DNA from: an uncultured Bacilli bacterium
GTDB lineage: Bacteria > Bacillota_I > Bacilli_A > RF39 > UBA660
DNA length: 10,296 nt
Direction: 5' to 3'
Assembly (NCBI GenBank): GCA_944351345.1
Contig: CALVPO010000048.1
Coordinates: 1-10,296 of the forward strand
Part shown: positions 1-5,800 of the stretch, one piece after another
Layout: every line of letters begins with the position of its first letter
Numbering within the stretch: the stretch's first letter is position 1
Translations under genes and position numbers: made by a program
Notes under the pieces: generated by a model
Databases searched by the model: none
What the model was told of the DNA's origin: nothing
The model's input: the letters and a program-made list of their open reading frames with translations, nothing else

Positions 1-2
1 TT

Positions 3-827
3 ATATTTATTAATAATTTTAGGTCGTTGTTTTTATTTTGTCAAATTGTAAGATTTATTTTTGAAAAATCCCTTATACAAAGTACTTTAGATGAATTATG
101 GAAAGATAAAAGTAGTAATTATAAATATACGTGTTTTAGTACAACACAAACTGGTACATGTACTACCTTAGCAGAAATTCAAAATTATATCAATTCTGTA
201 TCTGTGCAAGTAAAATATCATTCGTATTTATCTAGGAGTTATGAGTCTACTTATACTAATGAATATAATAGTACAATAAAAACTAAAGTAGACTCTTGGT
301 ATAAAGCTAATATAGAAGATAAAGGATATAGTAAGTATTTATCAGATAATATATTTTGTAATGATAGAAGTATTATATCAGGAGATGGCTTTACTTTAAA
401 TCAAACTACTGTATATAGCACATTTGATAGACTCATTAATAATAAATCACCAATTTTAAAATGTTCAAGACAAGCAGATCAATTTACTATATCTCTTTCT
501 AATAATTTAGGAAATGGAGAACTTACTTATCCTATTGGCTTACTTATAATAGATGAGGCTGTATATGCTGGTGGTAAATATAATAGTAATAATAGTTTAT
601 ATTATTTATATACTGGAGAAAGCTATTTTACTATGTCACCTTCAGAGTTTTACACTTCATATGCTACAGCTTTTATATGGAGTGTATACTCAACTGGAAC
701 TCTTGTTCAATGGAGATGGGTTTCTGATATTGATAATATAAGACCAGTTATAAATCTGAATTCTGATATTTTGATTACTAGTGGAAATGGAACTGTATCT
801 TCTCCTTATCAAATAAAATATAATTAA
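3..827 (+). CDS. Surface/secreted protein, C-terminal part (5' end outside window)
   Basis: The frame is open from position 3 with no convincing start. A TTG at 27 is possible but has no ribosome binding site, so this is probably the C-terminal part of a longer protein; 266 residues follow the TTG. Numbering from that TTG, it is rich in Tyr, Ser, Asn and Thr and has four cysteines (C36, C45, C111, C146) that could pair as disulfides outside the cell. The C-terminus has a 'TMSPS' motif (202-206), a segment rich in aromatic residues and beta-prone, 'IRPVINLNSD' (238-247) and the ending 'GNGTVSSPYQI'. From memory, this 'RPVINL...GNGT...PY' ending is common in large hypothetical extracellular proteins of gut low-GC Firmicutes and loosely resembles DUF6273-type domains. 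No catalytic motif is visible and the function is unknown. A bidirectional terminator follows. The real length and the signal peptide lie outside the window. Confidence 0.7.
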   Translation: MFINNFRSLFLFCQIVRFIFEKSLIQSTLDELWKDKSSNYKYTCFSTTQTGTCTTLAEIQNYINSVSVQVKYHSYLSRSYESTYTNEYNSTIKTKVDSWYKANIEDKGYSKYLSDNIFCNDRSIISGDGFTLNQTTVYSTFDRLINNKSPILKCSRQADQFTISLSNNLGNGELTYPIGLLIIDEAVYAGGKYNSNNSLYYLYTGESYFTMSPSEFYTSYATAFIWSVYSTGTLVQWRWVSDIDNIRPVINLNSDILITSGNGTVSSPYQIKYN

Positions 828-834
828 AATATTA

Positions 835-874
835 AAAGAAATAGAGTTAATCTTTTAGATTTTTCTATTTCTTT
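835..874. terminator. Bidirectional intrinsic terminator between convergent genes
   Basis: An 11-bp perfect stem (835-845 AAAGAAATAGA with 864-874 TCTATTTCTTT) continues, after a small internal loop, into a 5-bp stem (849-853 with 857-861) and a TTT loop. It lies between the converging 3' ends of the partial surface-protein gene and lexA. Downstream on the plus strand is T-rich sequence (875-900), and on the minus strand the flank is also U-rich, so it can plausibly end transcripts from both sides. Confidence 0.8.
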
Positions 875-927
875 GTTTTAGGAATTTTTTTGTTTTAATA
901 CGATATTTATTTAGATAAGATTATATT

Positions 928-1551
928 TTAAAATTTTCTATATAAACCAATTGCTTTACCTAATATAGTTACATTTTTTAAAATTATTGGTAACATAAAA
1001 TCGTTTTCTGGTTGTAATCTAAAATAATTTTTTTCTTTATAAAATTTTTTTAGAGTAACTTCGTTTTCGTCATTCATAGCTACTACTATATCACCATTTT
1101 TTGCTACATTAGTTTTTTCTACTATTATGATATCGTTATCATATATACCAGCATTTATCATGCTATCTCCACTTACTCTAAGAGTAAATACTTCTTTACC
1201 TAAGGGTATCATATTAGTTGGAATAGAGAAGTATTCATTAGGATTAGAAATTGCTTCTATTGGATTTCCTGCTGTAACTTTCCCAAGTAGAGGAACACTT
1301 ACTATATTATCAGTTGGATTTTCAAATTCATTGGGTACCATTAATTCAATTAACCTATTATTTTTTGGATTCCTTTTTATAAATCCCTTTTCAATTAAAT
1401 TTTTTAGATGAACATGAACAGTAGCTGGTGAGTTTAGTCCAACTCCTTTACATATTTCTCTAACAGAAGGACTAAATTTGTTTTCTGCCATAAACTTTTT
1501 TATGAATATTAGAATTTCATTTTGTTTTATAGATAGATTGTTTTTTTTCAT
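928..1551 (-). CDS. lexA: LexA, SOS-response repressor (self-cleaving)
   Basis: LexA binds operators of DNA-damage genes and, when RecA filaments form, cuts itself to lift repression. The 207-residue product has an N-terminal winged helix-turn-helix (about 1-70), including 'SPSVREIC' and 'SPATVHVHLKNL'. The C-terminal S24 peptidase domain shows the cleavage site Ala94-Gly95 in 'VTAGNPIEA', the nucleophile Ser130 in 'VSGDSM' and the general-base Lys168 in 'EVTLKKF'. Length and all key residues are normal for Gram-positive LexA. An upstream in-frame ATG would add 15 residues, but the start at 1551 is preferred. It has a GGTG ribosome binding site (minus strand, 1561-1558) at good spacing, and the longer start would lie inside the promoter and operator. 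The gene is monocistronic, faces away from nusB, and is almost certainly autoregulated through the LexA box at 1594-1607. Confidence 0.97.
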   Translation of the reverse strand: MKKNNLSIKQNEILIFIKKFMAENKFSPSVREICKGVGLNSPATVHVHLKNLIEKGFIKRNPKNNRLIELMVPNEFENPTDNIVSVPLLGKVTAGNPIEAISNPNEYFSIPTNMIPLGKEVFTLRVSGDSMINAGIYDNDIIIVEKTNVAKNGDIVVAMNDENEVTLKKFYKEKNYFRLQPENDFMLPIILKNVTILGKAIGLYRKF

Positions 1552-1567
1552 TTGTATCACCAGTTTA

Positions 1568-1596
1568 AGTTTAACATATATTATCTTTTGTGTCAA
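1568..1596 (-). promoter_or_regulatory. lexA promoter
   Basis: On the minus strand there is a perfect -35 TTGACA (1596-1591), a 17-nt spacer and a -10 TAAACT (1573-1568; 4 of 6 consensus bases). The predicted start near 1561 would leave a very short leader with the ribosome binding site almost at the 5' end, so the -10 assignment is less certain than the -35. Confidence 0.65.
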
Positions 1597-1607
1597 ACAT
1601 ATGTTTG
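1594..1607. promoter_or_regulatory. LexA (SOS) box overlapping the lexA -35
   Basis: CAAACATATGTTTG is a perfect 14-bp palindrome. It matches the Bacillus LexA/DinR consensus CGAAC-N4-GTTCG at 12 of 14 positions when compared with CGAACATATGTTCG; the two changes are symmetrical (G to A, C to T). It overlaps three bases of the lexA TTGACA, so bound LexA would block polymerase. This is typical autoregulation. It lies about 23 bp upstream of the proposed nusB -35, so an effect on nusB is possible but not shown. Confidence 0.85.
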
Positions 1608-1629
1608 TGATTGCTTGGAAAAAAATTAG

Positions 1630-1658
1630 TGGAAAAATAAGAATAAATATGTTATCAT
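1630..1658 (+). promoter_or_regulatory. Probable nusB-xseA-xseB promoter
   Basis: Proposed -35 TGGAAA (1630-1635), 17-nt spacer, and extended -10 TGT-TATCAT (1650-1658). The weak -35 is compensated by the TGn extension. The expected start would be near 1665, just before the ribosome binding site. Confidence 0.5.
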
Positions 1659-1685
1659 ATTAGATATGAGGTGGGTGAGATATAA

Positions 1686-2090
1686 ATGAGTTTAGCTAGA
1701 AATAAATCAAGAGTTGTTGCTATGACTATTCTTTATCAAGTTTTTTTATATAAGAAAAATAAGATTGATTATAATATAGCTGATATTGTAAATGAGGTTA
1801 ATGCTAGTAATGATTTATTTGTTAAGAGTTTAGTTGAGGGAGTAATTAAGTATGATGATGAACTTGAAAAGATTGCGAATAAGTATCTAAATAATTGGAC
1901 GATAAATAGGTTAGGATTTACTGATCAGGCTATTATTAAGATAGGAATATATGAATTATTATATACTGATACTCCTTTTAAAGTTTGTATTGATGAGGCT
2001 ATAGAGCTTGCACATGAATATAGTGATGATGCGGTTGTTAAGATGATAAATGGTGTTTTAGATAGTATACATCATAATGAAAATTGCTAG
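1686..2090 (+). CDS. nusB: NusB, transcription antitermination factor
   Basis: NusB with NusE (S10) binds boxA RNA and prevents premature termination on rRNA operons. The 134-residue product is of normal length. It has the basic N-terminus 'RNKSRVVAMTILYQVF' and the conserved C-terminal helical block, including 'IDEAIELAHEYSDD' (102-115) and 'KMINGVLDSI' (119-128). The second half of the protein matches the NusB family signature throughout. The start ATG at 1686 has a GGTGAG ribosome binding site at 1674-1679. It is first in an operon with xseA (17 nt between stop and start) and xseB. A nusB-xseA-xseB order is a well-known Firmicutes arrangement, which supports all three calls. Confidence 0.95.
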   Translation: MSLARNKSRVVAMTILYQVFLYKKNKIDYNIADIVNEVNASNDLFVKSLVEGVIKYDDELEKIANKYLNNWTINRLGFTDQAIIKIGIYELLYTDTPFKVCIDEAIELAHEYSDDAVVKMINGVLDSIHHNENC

Positions 2091-2107
2091 TTGGAGGTAA
2101 TTTATAT

Positions 2108-3511
2108 ATGCAGAATAATTATTTAACTATTACACAACTTAGTAAATATTTGAAATATAAGTTTGATTCTGATATTAATTTGCAAACAGTTTATTTAAAG
2201 GGCGAAATATCTAATTTTAAGGCTCATACTAGAGGTCATTATTATTTTACATTAAAAGATGAAAATAGTAGGATAAATGCTGTTATGTTTCAGAGTAATG
2301 CTTCTAAATGTAAGTTTATGCCTGTTGATGGGATGAAGGTAATGGTTACTGGGAAGGTTAGTGTTTATGAGGCTAATGGTGGATATCAAATATATGTTAG
2401 TGATATGTTAGAGGATGGTGTGGGTAATTTATATATTGCTTATGAACAACTTAAGAAGAAATTAGAAAGTGAAGGACTTTTTGATAATAGTAGGAAGAGA
2501 AAAATTGTTAGAATGCCTAGAAAGATTGGAATTGTTACAGCACCTACCGGAGCAGCTATTAGGGATATTTTGACTACTATTAAAAGAAGATACCCTATAG
2601 CAACAACTATTTTGTTTCCTGCTTTAGTACAAGGAGAATATGCAGCAGAGGATATTGCCAAAAAAATTAATATGGCTCAAGAATATGATCTTGATACTTT
2701 GATAGTTGGGCGTGGAGGAGGTTCTATAGAAGATTTGTGGCCATTTAATGAAGAAGTAGTAGCTAGAGCTATTTATAATTCAAGAATTCCTGTAATAAGT
2801 GCTGTTGGACATGAAGTTGATTTTACAATAGCAGATTTTGTTGCTGATTTAAGGGCCCCAACACCAACTGCAGCTGCAGAGCTTGCTGCTGTTGATATAA
2901 ATACTGTATTAGAATATTTAAATACTGCTAAGAGTAGGAGTTATAATGCTATTAATAATATTATTGGTAGAGATAAGAAAATGTTAGATAATATAGTTTC
3001 TAGTTATGTGTTTAAGAAACCATCTAATGTATATGAGGCATGGGAGCAAAAATTAGATATGTTAATAGATAGAGCAAATAATAGTATTAATAAAATTATT
3101 GAACTTAATAGAGTTAGGTTATTTAAGTTTAGTGAGAGTTATGTTCTTAATAATCCTAAGATGTTATATTTACCTAAGTTAGAGTATTTAAAGACTTTGT
3201 ATAGTAGAGTTAATAAGGAGATTAATATAATATTATCTGATAATAGAAATAGATTATTTAAGTGTAGTGGAAGTTATGTTTTAAATAATCCTAGTGTGTT
3301 ATATAAATTTAACAAACAGAAGCTTAATAGTATTATAAGTAAGTTAGAAGTTCTTAATCCCCTTAATACTTTAGCAAGAGGATATTCTATAATTAGAAAA
3401 GATAATAAGGTTATAAGTAGTATAAAAAGTATAAAAATAAATGATCAGATTATTGTTAATTTAAAAGATGGTGATTTATATACTAAAGTAATGAAAGTGA
3501 GTGAGGAGTAA
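2108..3511 (+). CDS. xseA: Exodeoxyribonuclease VII large subunit (XseA)
   Basis: XseA is the catalytic subunit of exonuclease VII, which degrades single-stranded DNA from both ends and works in repair. The start at 2108 (467 residues) is chosen because GGAGGT lies at 2093-2098; an in-frame TTG at 2084 inside nusB would add 8 residues without a good ribosome binding site. Residues 1-100 form the OB-fold DNA-binding domain. The catalytic domain follows, with 'GRGGGSIEDLWPFNEE' (201-216) and 'SAVGHEVDFTIADFVADLRA' (231-250). The helical region that recruits XseB (from 298) contains three 45-residue repeats. The C-terminal block 'NPLNTLARGYSII' is typical of the family. The stop overlaps the xseB start by one base, so the two subunits are translationally coupled. 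Confidence 0.97.
   Translation: MQNNYLTITQLSKYLKYKFDSDINLQTVYLKGEISNFKAHTRGHYYFTLKDENSRINAVMFQSNASKCKFMPVDGMKVMVTGKVSVYEANGGYQIYVSDMLEDGVGNLYIAYEQLKKKLESEGLFDNSRKRKIVRMPRKIGIVTAPTGAAIRDILTTIKRRYPIATTILFPALVQGEYAAEDIAKKINMAQEYDLDTLIVGRGGGSIEDLWPFNEEVVARAIYNSRIPVISAVGHEVDFTIADFVADLRAPTPTAAAELAAVDINTVLEYLNTAKSRSYNAINNIIGRDKKMLDNIVSSYVFKKPSNVYEAWEQKLDMLIDRANNSINKIIELNRVRLFKFSESYVLNNPKMLYLPKLEYLKTLYSRVNKEINIILSDNRNRLFKCSGSYVLNNPSVLYKFNKQKLNSIISKLEVLNPLNTLARGYSIIRKDNKVISSIKSIKINDQIIVNLKDGDLYTKVMKVSEE
2999..3340 (+). repeat. Three tandem 45-residue repeats inside xseA
   Basis: Units begin at 2999 ('SSYVFKKPSNVY'), 3134 ('ESYVLNNPKMLY') and 3269 ('GSYVLNNPSVLY'). Each of the first two is exactly 135 bp, and the third runs into the conserved C-terminus. 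Each unit carries a 'SYV..NP..LY' cap followed by a long helix; the first two end 'RLFKFS/RLFKCS'. The units differ in DNA sequence, so this is a protein-level repeat, not a recent duplication. It lies in the helical arm that binds XseB. Confidence 0.75.
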
Positions 3512-3744
3512 TGGCAGAAAAAAAGACAAATGAAATTAGTTTTGAAGAAAAAATAAAAAAATTAGAAAGTATTGTTAGCGAACTTGAGAGTGGAGAAGTT
3601 AATTTAGATGATGCTATAGATAAGTATACTGAGGCTATGAAGTTATCTAAGGAGTGTTCTGATAAATTAAATGAGGTTAGTGATAAGGTAAATAAAATAC
3701 TTAATAGTAAAGGTGAACTTGAAGATTTTGAAGTAAGTGAATAA
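3511..3744 (+). CDS. xseB: Exodeoxyribonuclease VII small subunit (XseB)
   Basis: This is the small helical subunit that coats the XseA arm; several copies bind per large subunit and regulate or stabilise the exonuclease. The 77-residue length is normal. The family signature is clear: 'SFEEKIKKLESIVSELESGE' (10-29), then 'LDDAIDKYTEAMKLSKECSDKL', two helices with heptad spacing. The ATG shares its A with the xseA TAA stop (TAATG), and GAGGAG at 3503-3508 serves as ribosome binding site within the xseA end. This tight coupling suits the excess of XseB needed. A terminator follows directly. Confidence 0.97.
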   Translation: MAEKKTNEISFEEKIKKLESIVSELESGEVNLDDAIDKYTEAMKLSKECSDKLNEVSDKVNKILNSKGELEDFEVSE

Positions 3745-3753
3745 TGATTGAAG

Positions 3754-3789
3754 ATCAGTTTTTTTTAAAAATGTTAAACTGATTTTTTT
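3754..3789 (+). terminator. Terminator of the nusB-xseAB operon
   Basis: An 8-bp perfect stem, ATCAGTTT (3754-3761) with AAACTGAT (3776-3783), has a 14-nt AU-rich loop and runs into seven Ts (3783-3789). It starts 10 nt after the xseB stop. Confidence 0.8.
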
Positions 3790-3792
3790 GTA

Positions 3793-3820
3793 TTGATTTT
3801 TTTTAAAAAATGTGTATAAT
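3793..3820 (+). promoter_or_regulatory. Promoter of the VanX-like peptidase gene
   Basis: TTGATT (3793-3798), 16-nt spacer, and perfect TATAAT (3815-3820). It starts just after the preceding terminator. The ribosome binding site AAAGGGGGA (3832-3840) lies 8 nt before the ATG. Confidence 0.8.
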
Positions 3821-3848
3821 AGGTGCTTAAGAAAGGGGGATTTTTGTT

Positions 3849-5066
3849 ATGAGAAAATGTCTTAAGTATATTTTTTTAACTTTAATGTTAGTTTTTGTTT
3901 CTTATAGTTGTATTAATTTTTATGTTAATAATATTTTATTTGATAAGAAAGTAGATGCTAATGTAGTTAGGTTATCAAAAAGTCATGGTTTTGCTAATTA
4001 TAGTGATAAGGTTAATATTAGTTTGGTAAGTAATAATGTTGATAGTTATGTAGAGGGAATTGATATAAATTCAAGTTATGATGATTCTAATCAGACTCAA
4101 GATAGTAATATTATAGATGATGGTAATGTTATAGGGGCAACAGGATATAGTGCTCTTAATTCTAAAAAGTATTTAAGAGTAAAACCTAATAATAATTCTA
4201 GTGAGATTGCAGTTTTGAAATCTAGTGTTCCGTTTGTTATACTAGATACTAGAAAAAATGATACTTGGTGGAAGGTTAAGTATAAAAATAAGATTGGATT
4301 TGTTGAAAATGCTTATTGTATGATTAATTTACCTGATTATATTCCTAGTATTACTTATCGTATTACAAATGCTACTAGTAGTATATATAAGTCTTCGGGA
4401 GCAAAATTATCTGTTACTGGAAAACAATTATATAAGACTGGTAAAATTTATAATGAGCGTCTAGGTAAAAATCAATTTATAGTTCCGGTTGTATATAGTT
4501 TTGCTAAAAAAATATTAATAGCACAAACAGAGGCTTTAAATGAAGGGTATTCTTTAAAAATATTTGATGCTTATCGTCCTGTTAGTGTTAGTAGAGAGAT
4601 AAAATATTCTTTAAAAGCTCTTTATGATAATAATTCTAAGGTTAGAAATAATATTAATTATGCATCTAATGGGTCTTATTGGGGACAAAGTTGGTTTTTA
4701 GCTCAAAATTTATCTGCTCATAATTTAGCTGCTGCTGTTGATGTTACACTTACTAGAAAAGGTGAGACTAATAATATAAAAATGCCAACAAAAATGCATG
4801 AATTAAGTACAGCTGCTGTTAAATATAAAAAAGCAGTATCTGGACAGACTACAGTTAGAAATGATTTATATGCTAGTAGTATGAATGCAAATGCTAAAAA
4901 ATTAGATAGATTTATGATGGAAGCTGGATTAACTAATTTAGCATCAGAGTGGTGGCATTTTCAGGATAACCAAGCATATAGTAGAATTAAAGCTTATGAA
5001 CCAAATGGTTTAGATTTTCAACCTAGTAAAATATTAAGTTCTAAATATCAAATAATTTATCAATAG
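3849..5066 (+). CDS. Membrane-anchored SH3 / VanX-like D-Ala-D-Ala peptidase (M15 family)
   Basis: The 405-residue product has three parts. Residues 5-28 form one hydrophobic helix behind a short basic N-terminus, a signal anchor placing the rest outside; there is no proper lipobox around Cys21. After a polar Asn/Ser/Asp-rich linker (to about 100), a bacterial SH3 domain spans about 103-160 ('YLRVKPN', 'WWKVKYKNKIGFVE') and probably binds the wall. Residues 170-385 are an M15D-type peptidase: Arg243 in 'FDAYRP', zinc ligands His291 and Asp298 in 'SAHNLAAAVD', catalytic Glu367 and zinc ligand His370 in 'EWWHF'. The family cleaves D-Ala-D-Ala dipeptides or stem-peptide ends. VanX itself is cytoplasmic, so this secreted form more likely trims peptidoglycan or scavenges dipeptide. 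No other van genes are nearby, so resistance is not implied. The usual glycine in SxHxxGxAxD is Ala294. Confidence 0.85.
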   Translation: MRKCLKYIFLTLMLVFVSYSCINFYVNNILFDKKVDANVVRLSKSHGFANYSDKVNISLVSNNVDSYVEGIDINSSYDDSNQTQDSNIIDDGNVIGATGYSALNSKKYLRVKPNNNSSEIAVLKSSVPFVILDTRKNDTWWKVKYKNKIGFVENAYCMINLPDYIPSITYRITNATSSIYKSSGAKLSVTGKQLYKTGKIYNERLGKNQFIVPVVYSFAKKILIAQTEALNEGYSLKIFDAYRPVSVSREIKYSLKALYDNNSKVRNNINYASNGSYWGQSWFLAQNLSAHNLAAAVDVTLTRKGETNNIKMPTKMHELSTAAVKYKKAVSGQTTVRNDLYASSMNANAKKLDRFMMEAGLTNLASEWWHFQDNQAYSRIKAYEPNGLDFQPSKILSSKYQIIYQ

Positions 5067-5096
5067 AGAGAATTTTAGTAGTGTAACAAAAAAAAG

Positions 5097-5125
5097 TTGA
5101 CAGTTATAATCATCTATGCTATATT
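5097..5125 (+). promoter_or_regulatory. Strong rpsP-khpA promoter
   Basis: Perfect -35 TTGACA (5097-5102), exactly 17 nt, and extended -10 TGC-TATATT (5117-5125). The ribosome binding site AAGGAGGT (5143-5150) follows, 9 nt before the rpsP ATG. No clear terminator hairpin is visible between the peptidase stop and this promoter, so some read-through is possible. Confidence 0.85.
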
Positions 5126-5159
5126 AGTAAATGTAAAAAACGAAGGAGGTAGAAAAGAT

Positions 5160-5432
5160 ATGGCTGTTAAGATTAGACTTAAAAGAATGGGAGCTAAGAA
5201 GGCACCTTTTTATAGAATTATAGTAGCTGATTCAAGAAGTCCTAGGGATGGAAGGTTTATTGATACATTAGGTACTTATAATCCTTTGACTGATCCGGCT
5301 TCAGTTAATATTAAAGAAGATGAGACTATTGATTGGTTATGTAAGGGAGCACAACCTACTGATACTGTTAGAAATATTTTGAGTAAAGCTGGTATTATGG
5401 AAAAATATCATAATATACGTCAAGGTAAGTAA
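5160..5432 (+). CDS. rpsP: 30S ribosomal protein S16
   Basis: S16 is a primary binder of 16S rRNA and is needed for 30S assembly. The 90-residue length and sequence are standard: 'VKIRLKRMGAKKAPFYRIIV' (3-22), 'DSRSPRDGRFIDTLGTYNP' (24-42), and 'DWLCKGAQPTDTVRNIL' near the C-terminus. The start at 5160 has a consensus AAGGAGGT. A longer reading from the TTG at 5097 would begin inside the promoter and is rejected. khpA follows after 2 nt. In B. subtilis rpsP-khpA (ylqC) continues to rimM, trmD and rplS; here a terminator and htpG follow instead. Confidence 0.98.
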   Translation: MAVKIRLKRMGAKKAPFYRIIVADSRSPRDGRFIDTLGTYNPLTDPASVNIKEDETIDWLCKGAQPTDTVRNILSKAGIMEKYHNIRQGK

Positions 5433-5434
5433 TT

Positions 5435-5683
5435 ATGGATTTAGTAGTATTAACGGATACTATCATTAAGAAGCTAGTTAGTGATAGGAATTCGGTATCA
5501 GTAAAGGAGTTTGAATCTGATAATGAGAAGATGGTTCAAATAGAAGTTGTAGTATCTAGTGATGATTTGGGAAAAGTTATTGGTAAGAATGGTAAGACTA
5601 TAAATTCTATTAGGACTATTGTTCAAGCTTCTGCTAGTTTAAATGGTGGTAGAATAGTAAAAATAAATGTGGATTCTTATTAG
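5435..5683 (+). CDS. khpA: KhpA, KH-domain RNA-binding protein (YlqC family)
   Basis: KhpA is a small KH-domain protein that binds RNA, usually as a partner of KhpB/Jag. It has been linked to control of cell division and elongation, and to RNA metabolism, in Gram-positive bacteria. The 82 residues match the family length. The RNA-binding GxxG loop is Gly50-Lys-Asn-Gly53 in 'LGKVIGKNGKTINSIRTIV', preceded by a beta strand ('MVQIEVVVSSDD'). The last residues, 'RIVKINVDSY', form the closing strand. Translation is coupled to rpsP: 2 nt between stop and start, with AAGGT at 5422-5426 inside rpsP as ribosome binding site. A terminator starts at the base after the stop codon. Confidence 0.93.
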   Translation: MDLVVLTDTIIKKLVSDRNSVSVKEFESDNEKMVQIEVVVSSDDLGKVIGKNGKTINSIRTIVQASASLNGGRIVKINVDSY

Positions 5684-5711
5684 GAAGTAGTTTAAGACTA
5701 TTTCTTTTTTT
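5684..5711 (+). terminator. Terminator of rpsP-khpA
   Basis: An 8-bp stem, GAAGTAGT (5684-5691) with ACTATTTC (5697-5704), contains one G-U pair and has a 5-nt loop. Seven Ts follow (5705-5711). It begins right after the khpA stop. Confidence 0.85.
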
Positions 5712-5729
5712 GTTTGCATATAATTAATA

Positions 5730-5756
5730 TTAGCAATTGCTATTGACAATTGCTAA
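5730..5756. promoter_or_regulatory. CIRCE-like inverted repeat (possible HrcA operator) before htpG
   Basis: TTAGCAATT (5730-5738), nine bases, then AATTGCTAA (5748-5756): a perfect 9-9-9 inverted repeat. This is the exact geometry of CIRCE (TTAGCACTC-N9-GAGTGCTAA), and each arm matches it at 7 of 9 positions. The -35 TTGACA begins within the spacer, so a bound repressor would block transcription. The assignment is inferred: the inner CTC/GAG is replaced by ATT/AAT. The same bases also form a direct repeat, CAATTGCTA at 5734-5742 and 5747-5755, so a different regulator is possible. Confidence 0.6.
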
Positions 5757-5771
5757 ATAGAATGCTATATT
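5743..5771 (+). promoter_or_regulatory. htpG promoter
   Basis: Perfect -35 TTGACA (5743-5748), 17-nt spacer, and extended -10 TGC-TATATT (5763-5771), almost the same core as the rpsP promoter. The predicted start is near 5778. The -35 is embedded in the inverted repeat 5730-5756. Confidence 0.85.
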
Positions 5772-5774
5772 ATA

Positions 5775-5800
5775 GTTAGTTAATAAAATTATTAGCTAAT
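5775..5800 (+). promoter_or_regulatory. AU-rich hairpin at the 5' end of the htpG leader
   Basis: 5776-5785 pairs with 5790-5799 (10 bp with one G-U), closing a 4-nt loop; a G-U pair can add 5775-5800. It starts about where transcription should begin and ends next to the purine-rich ribosome binding region (5802-5815). Role unknown: it could stabilise the 5' end or respond to temperature. Confidence 0.45.

Noticed and set aside
553..741. 62-residue open frame inside the partial surface-protein gene
   Set aside because: Alternate-frame shadow of the longer reading frame, with no family resemblance.
1127..1411. 94-residue open frame antisense to lexA
   Set aside because: It lies wholly opposite a clear LexA coding region; no ribosome binding site or recognisable domain.
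1478..1663. 61-residue plus-strand open frame running over the lexA start and intergenic region
   Set aside because: It overlaps the lexA coding region, promoter and LexA box; low-complexity hydrophobic product without support.
2440..2661. 73-residue open frame antisense to xseA
   Set aside because: Shadow of the conserved catalytic region of XseA.
3909..3911. Possible lipoprotein cysteine (Cys21) in the VanX-like protein
   Set aside because: The residues before it (V-S-Y-S-C) do not fit a lipobox with L/V/I at -3; an uncleaved or ordinary signal anchor is more likely.
3849..5066. Vancomycin resistance locus
   Set aside because: There is no vanH, vanA-type ligase, vanR/S or other van gene in the window, and the enzyme appears extracellular, so the VanX resemblance is only a family relation.
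5097..5159. N-terminal extension of S16 from a TTG
   Set aside because: The TTG is part of the -35 box, and S16 proteins start at the 'MAVKIRL' position, which has a consensus ribosome binding site.
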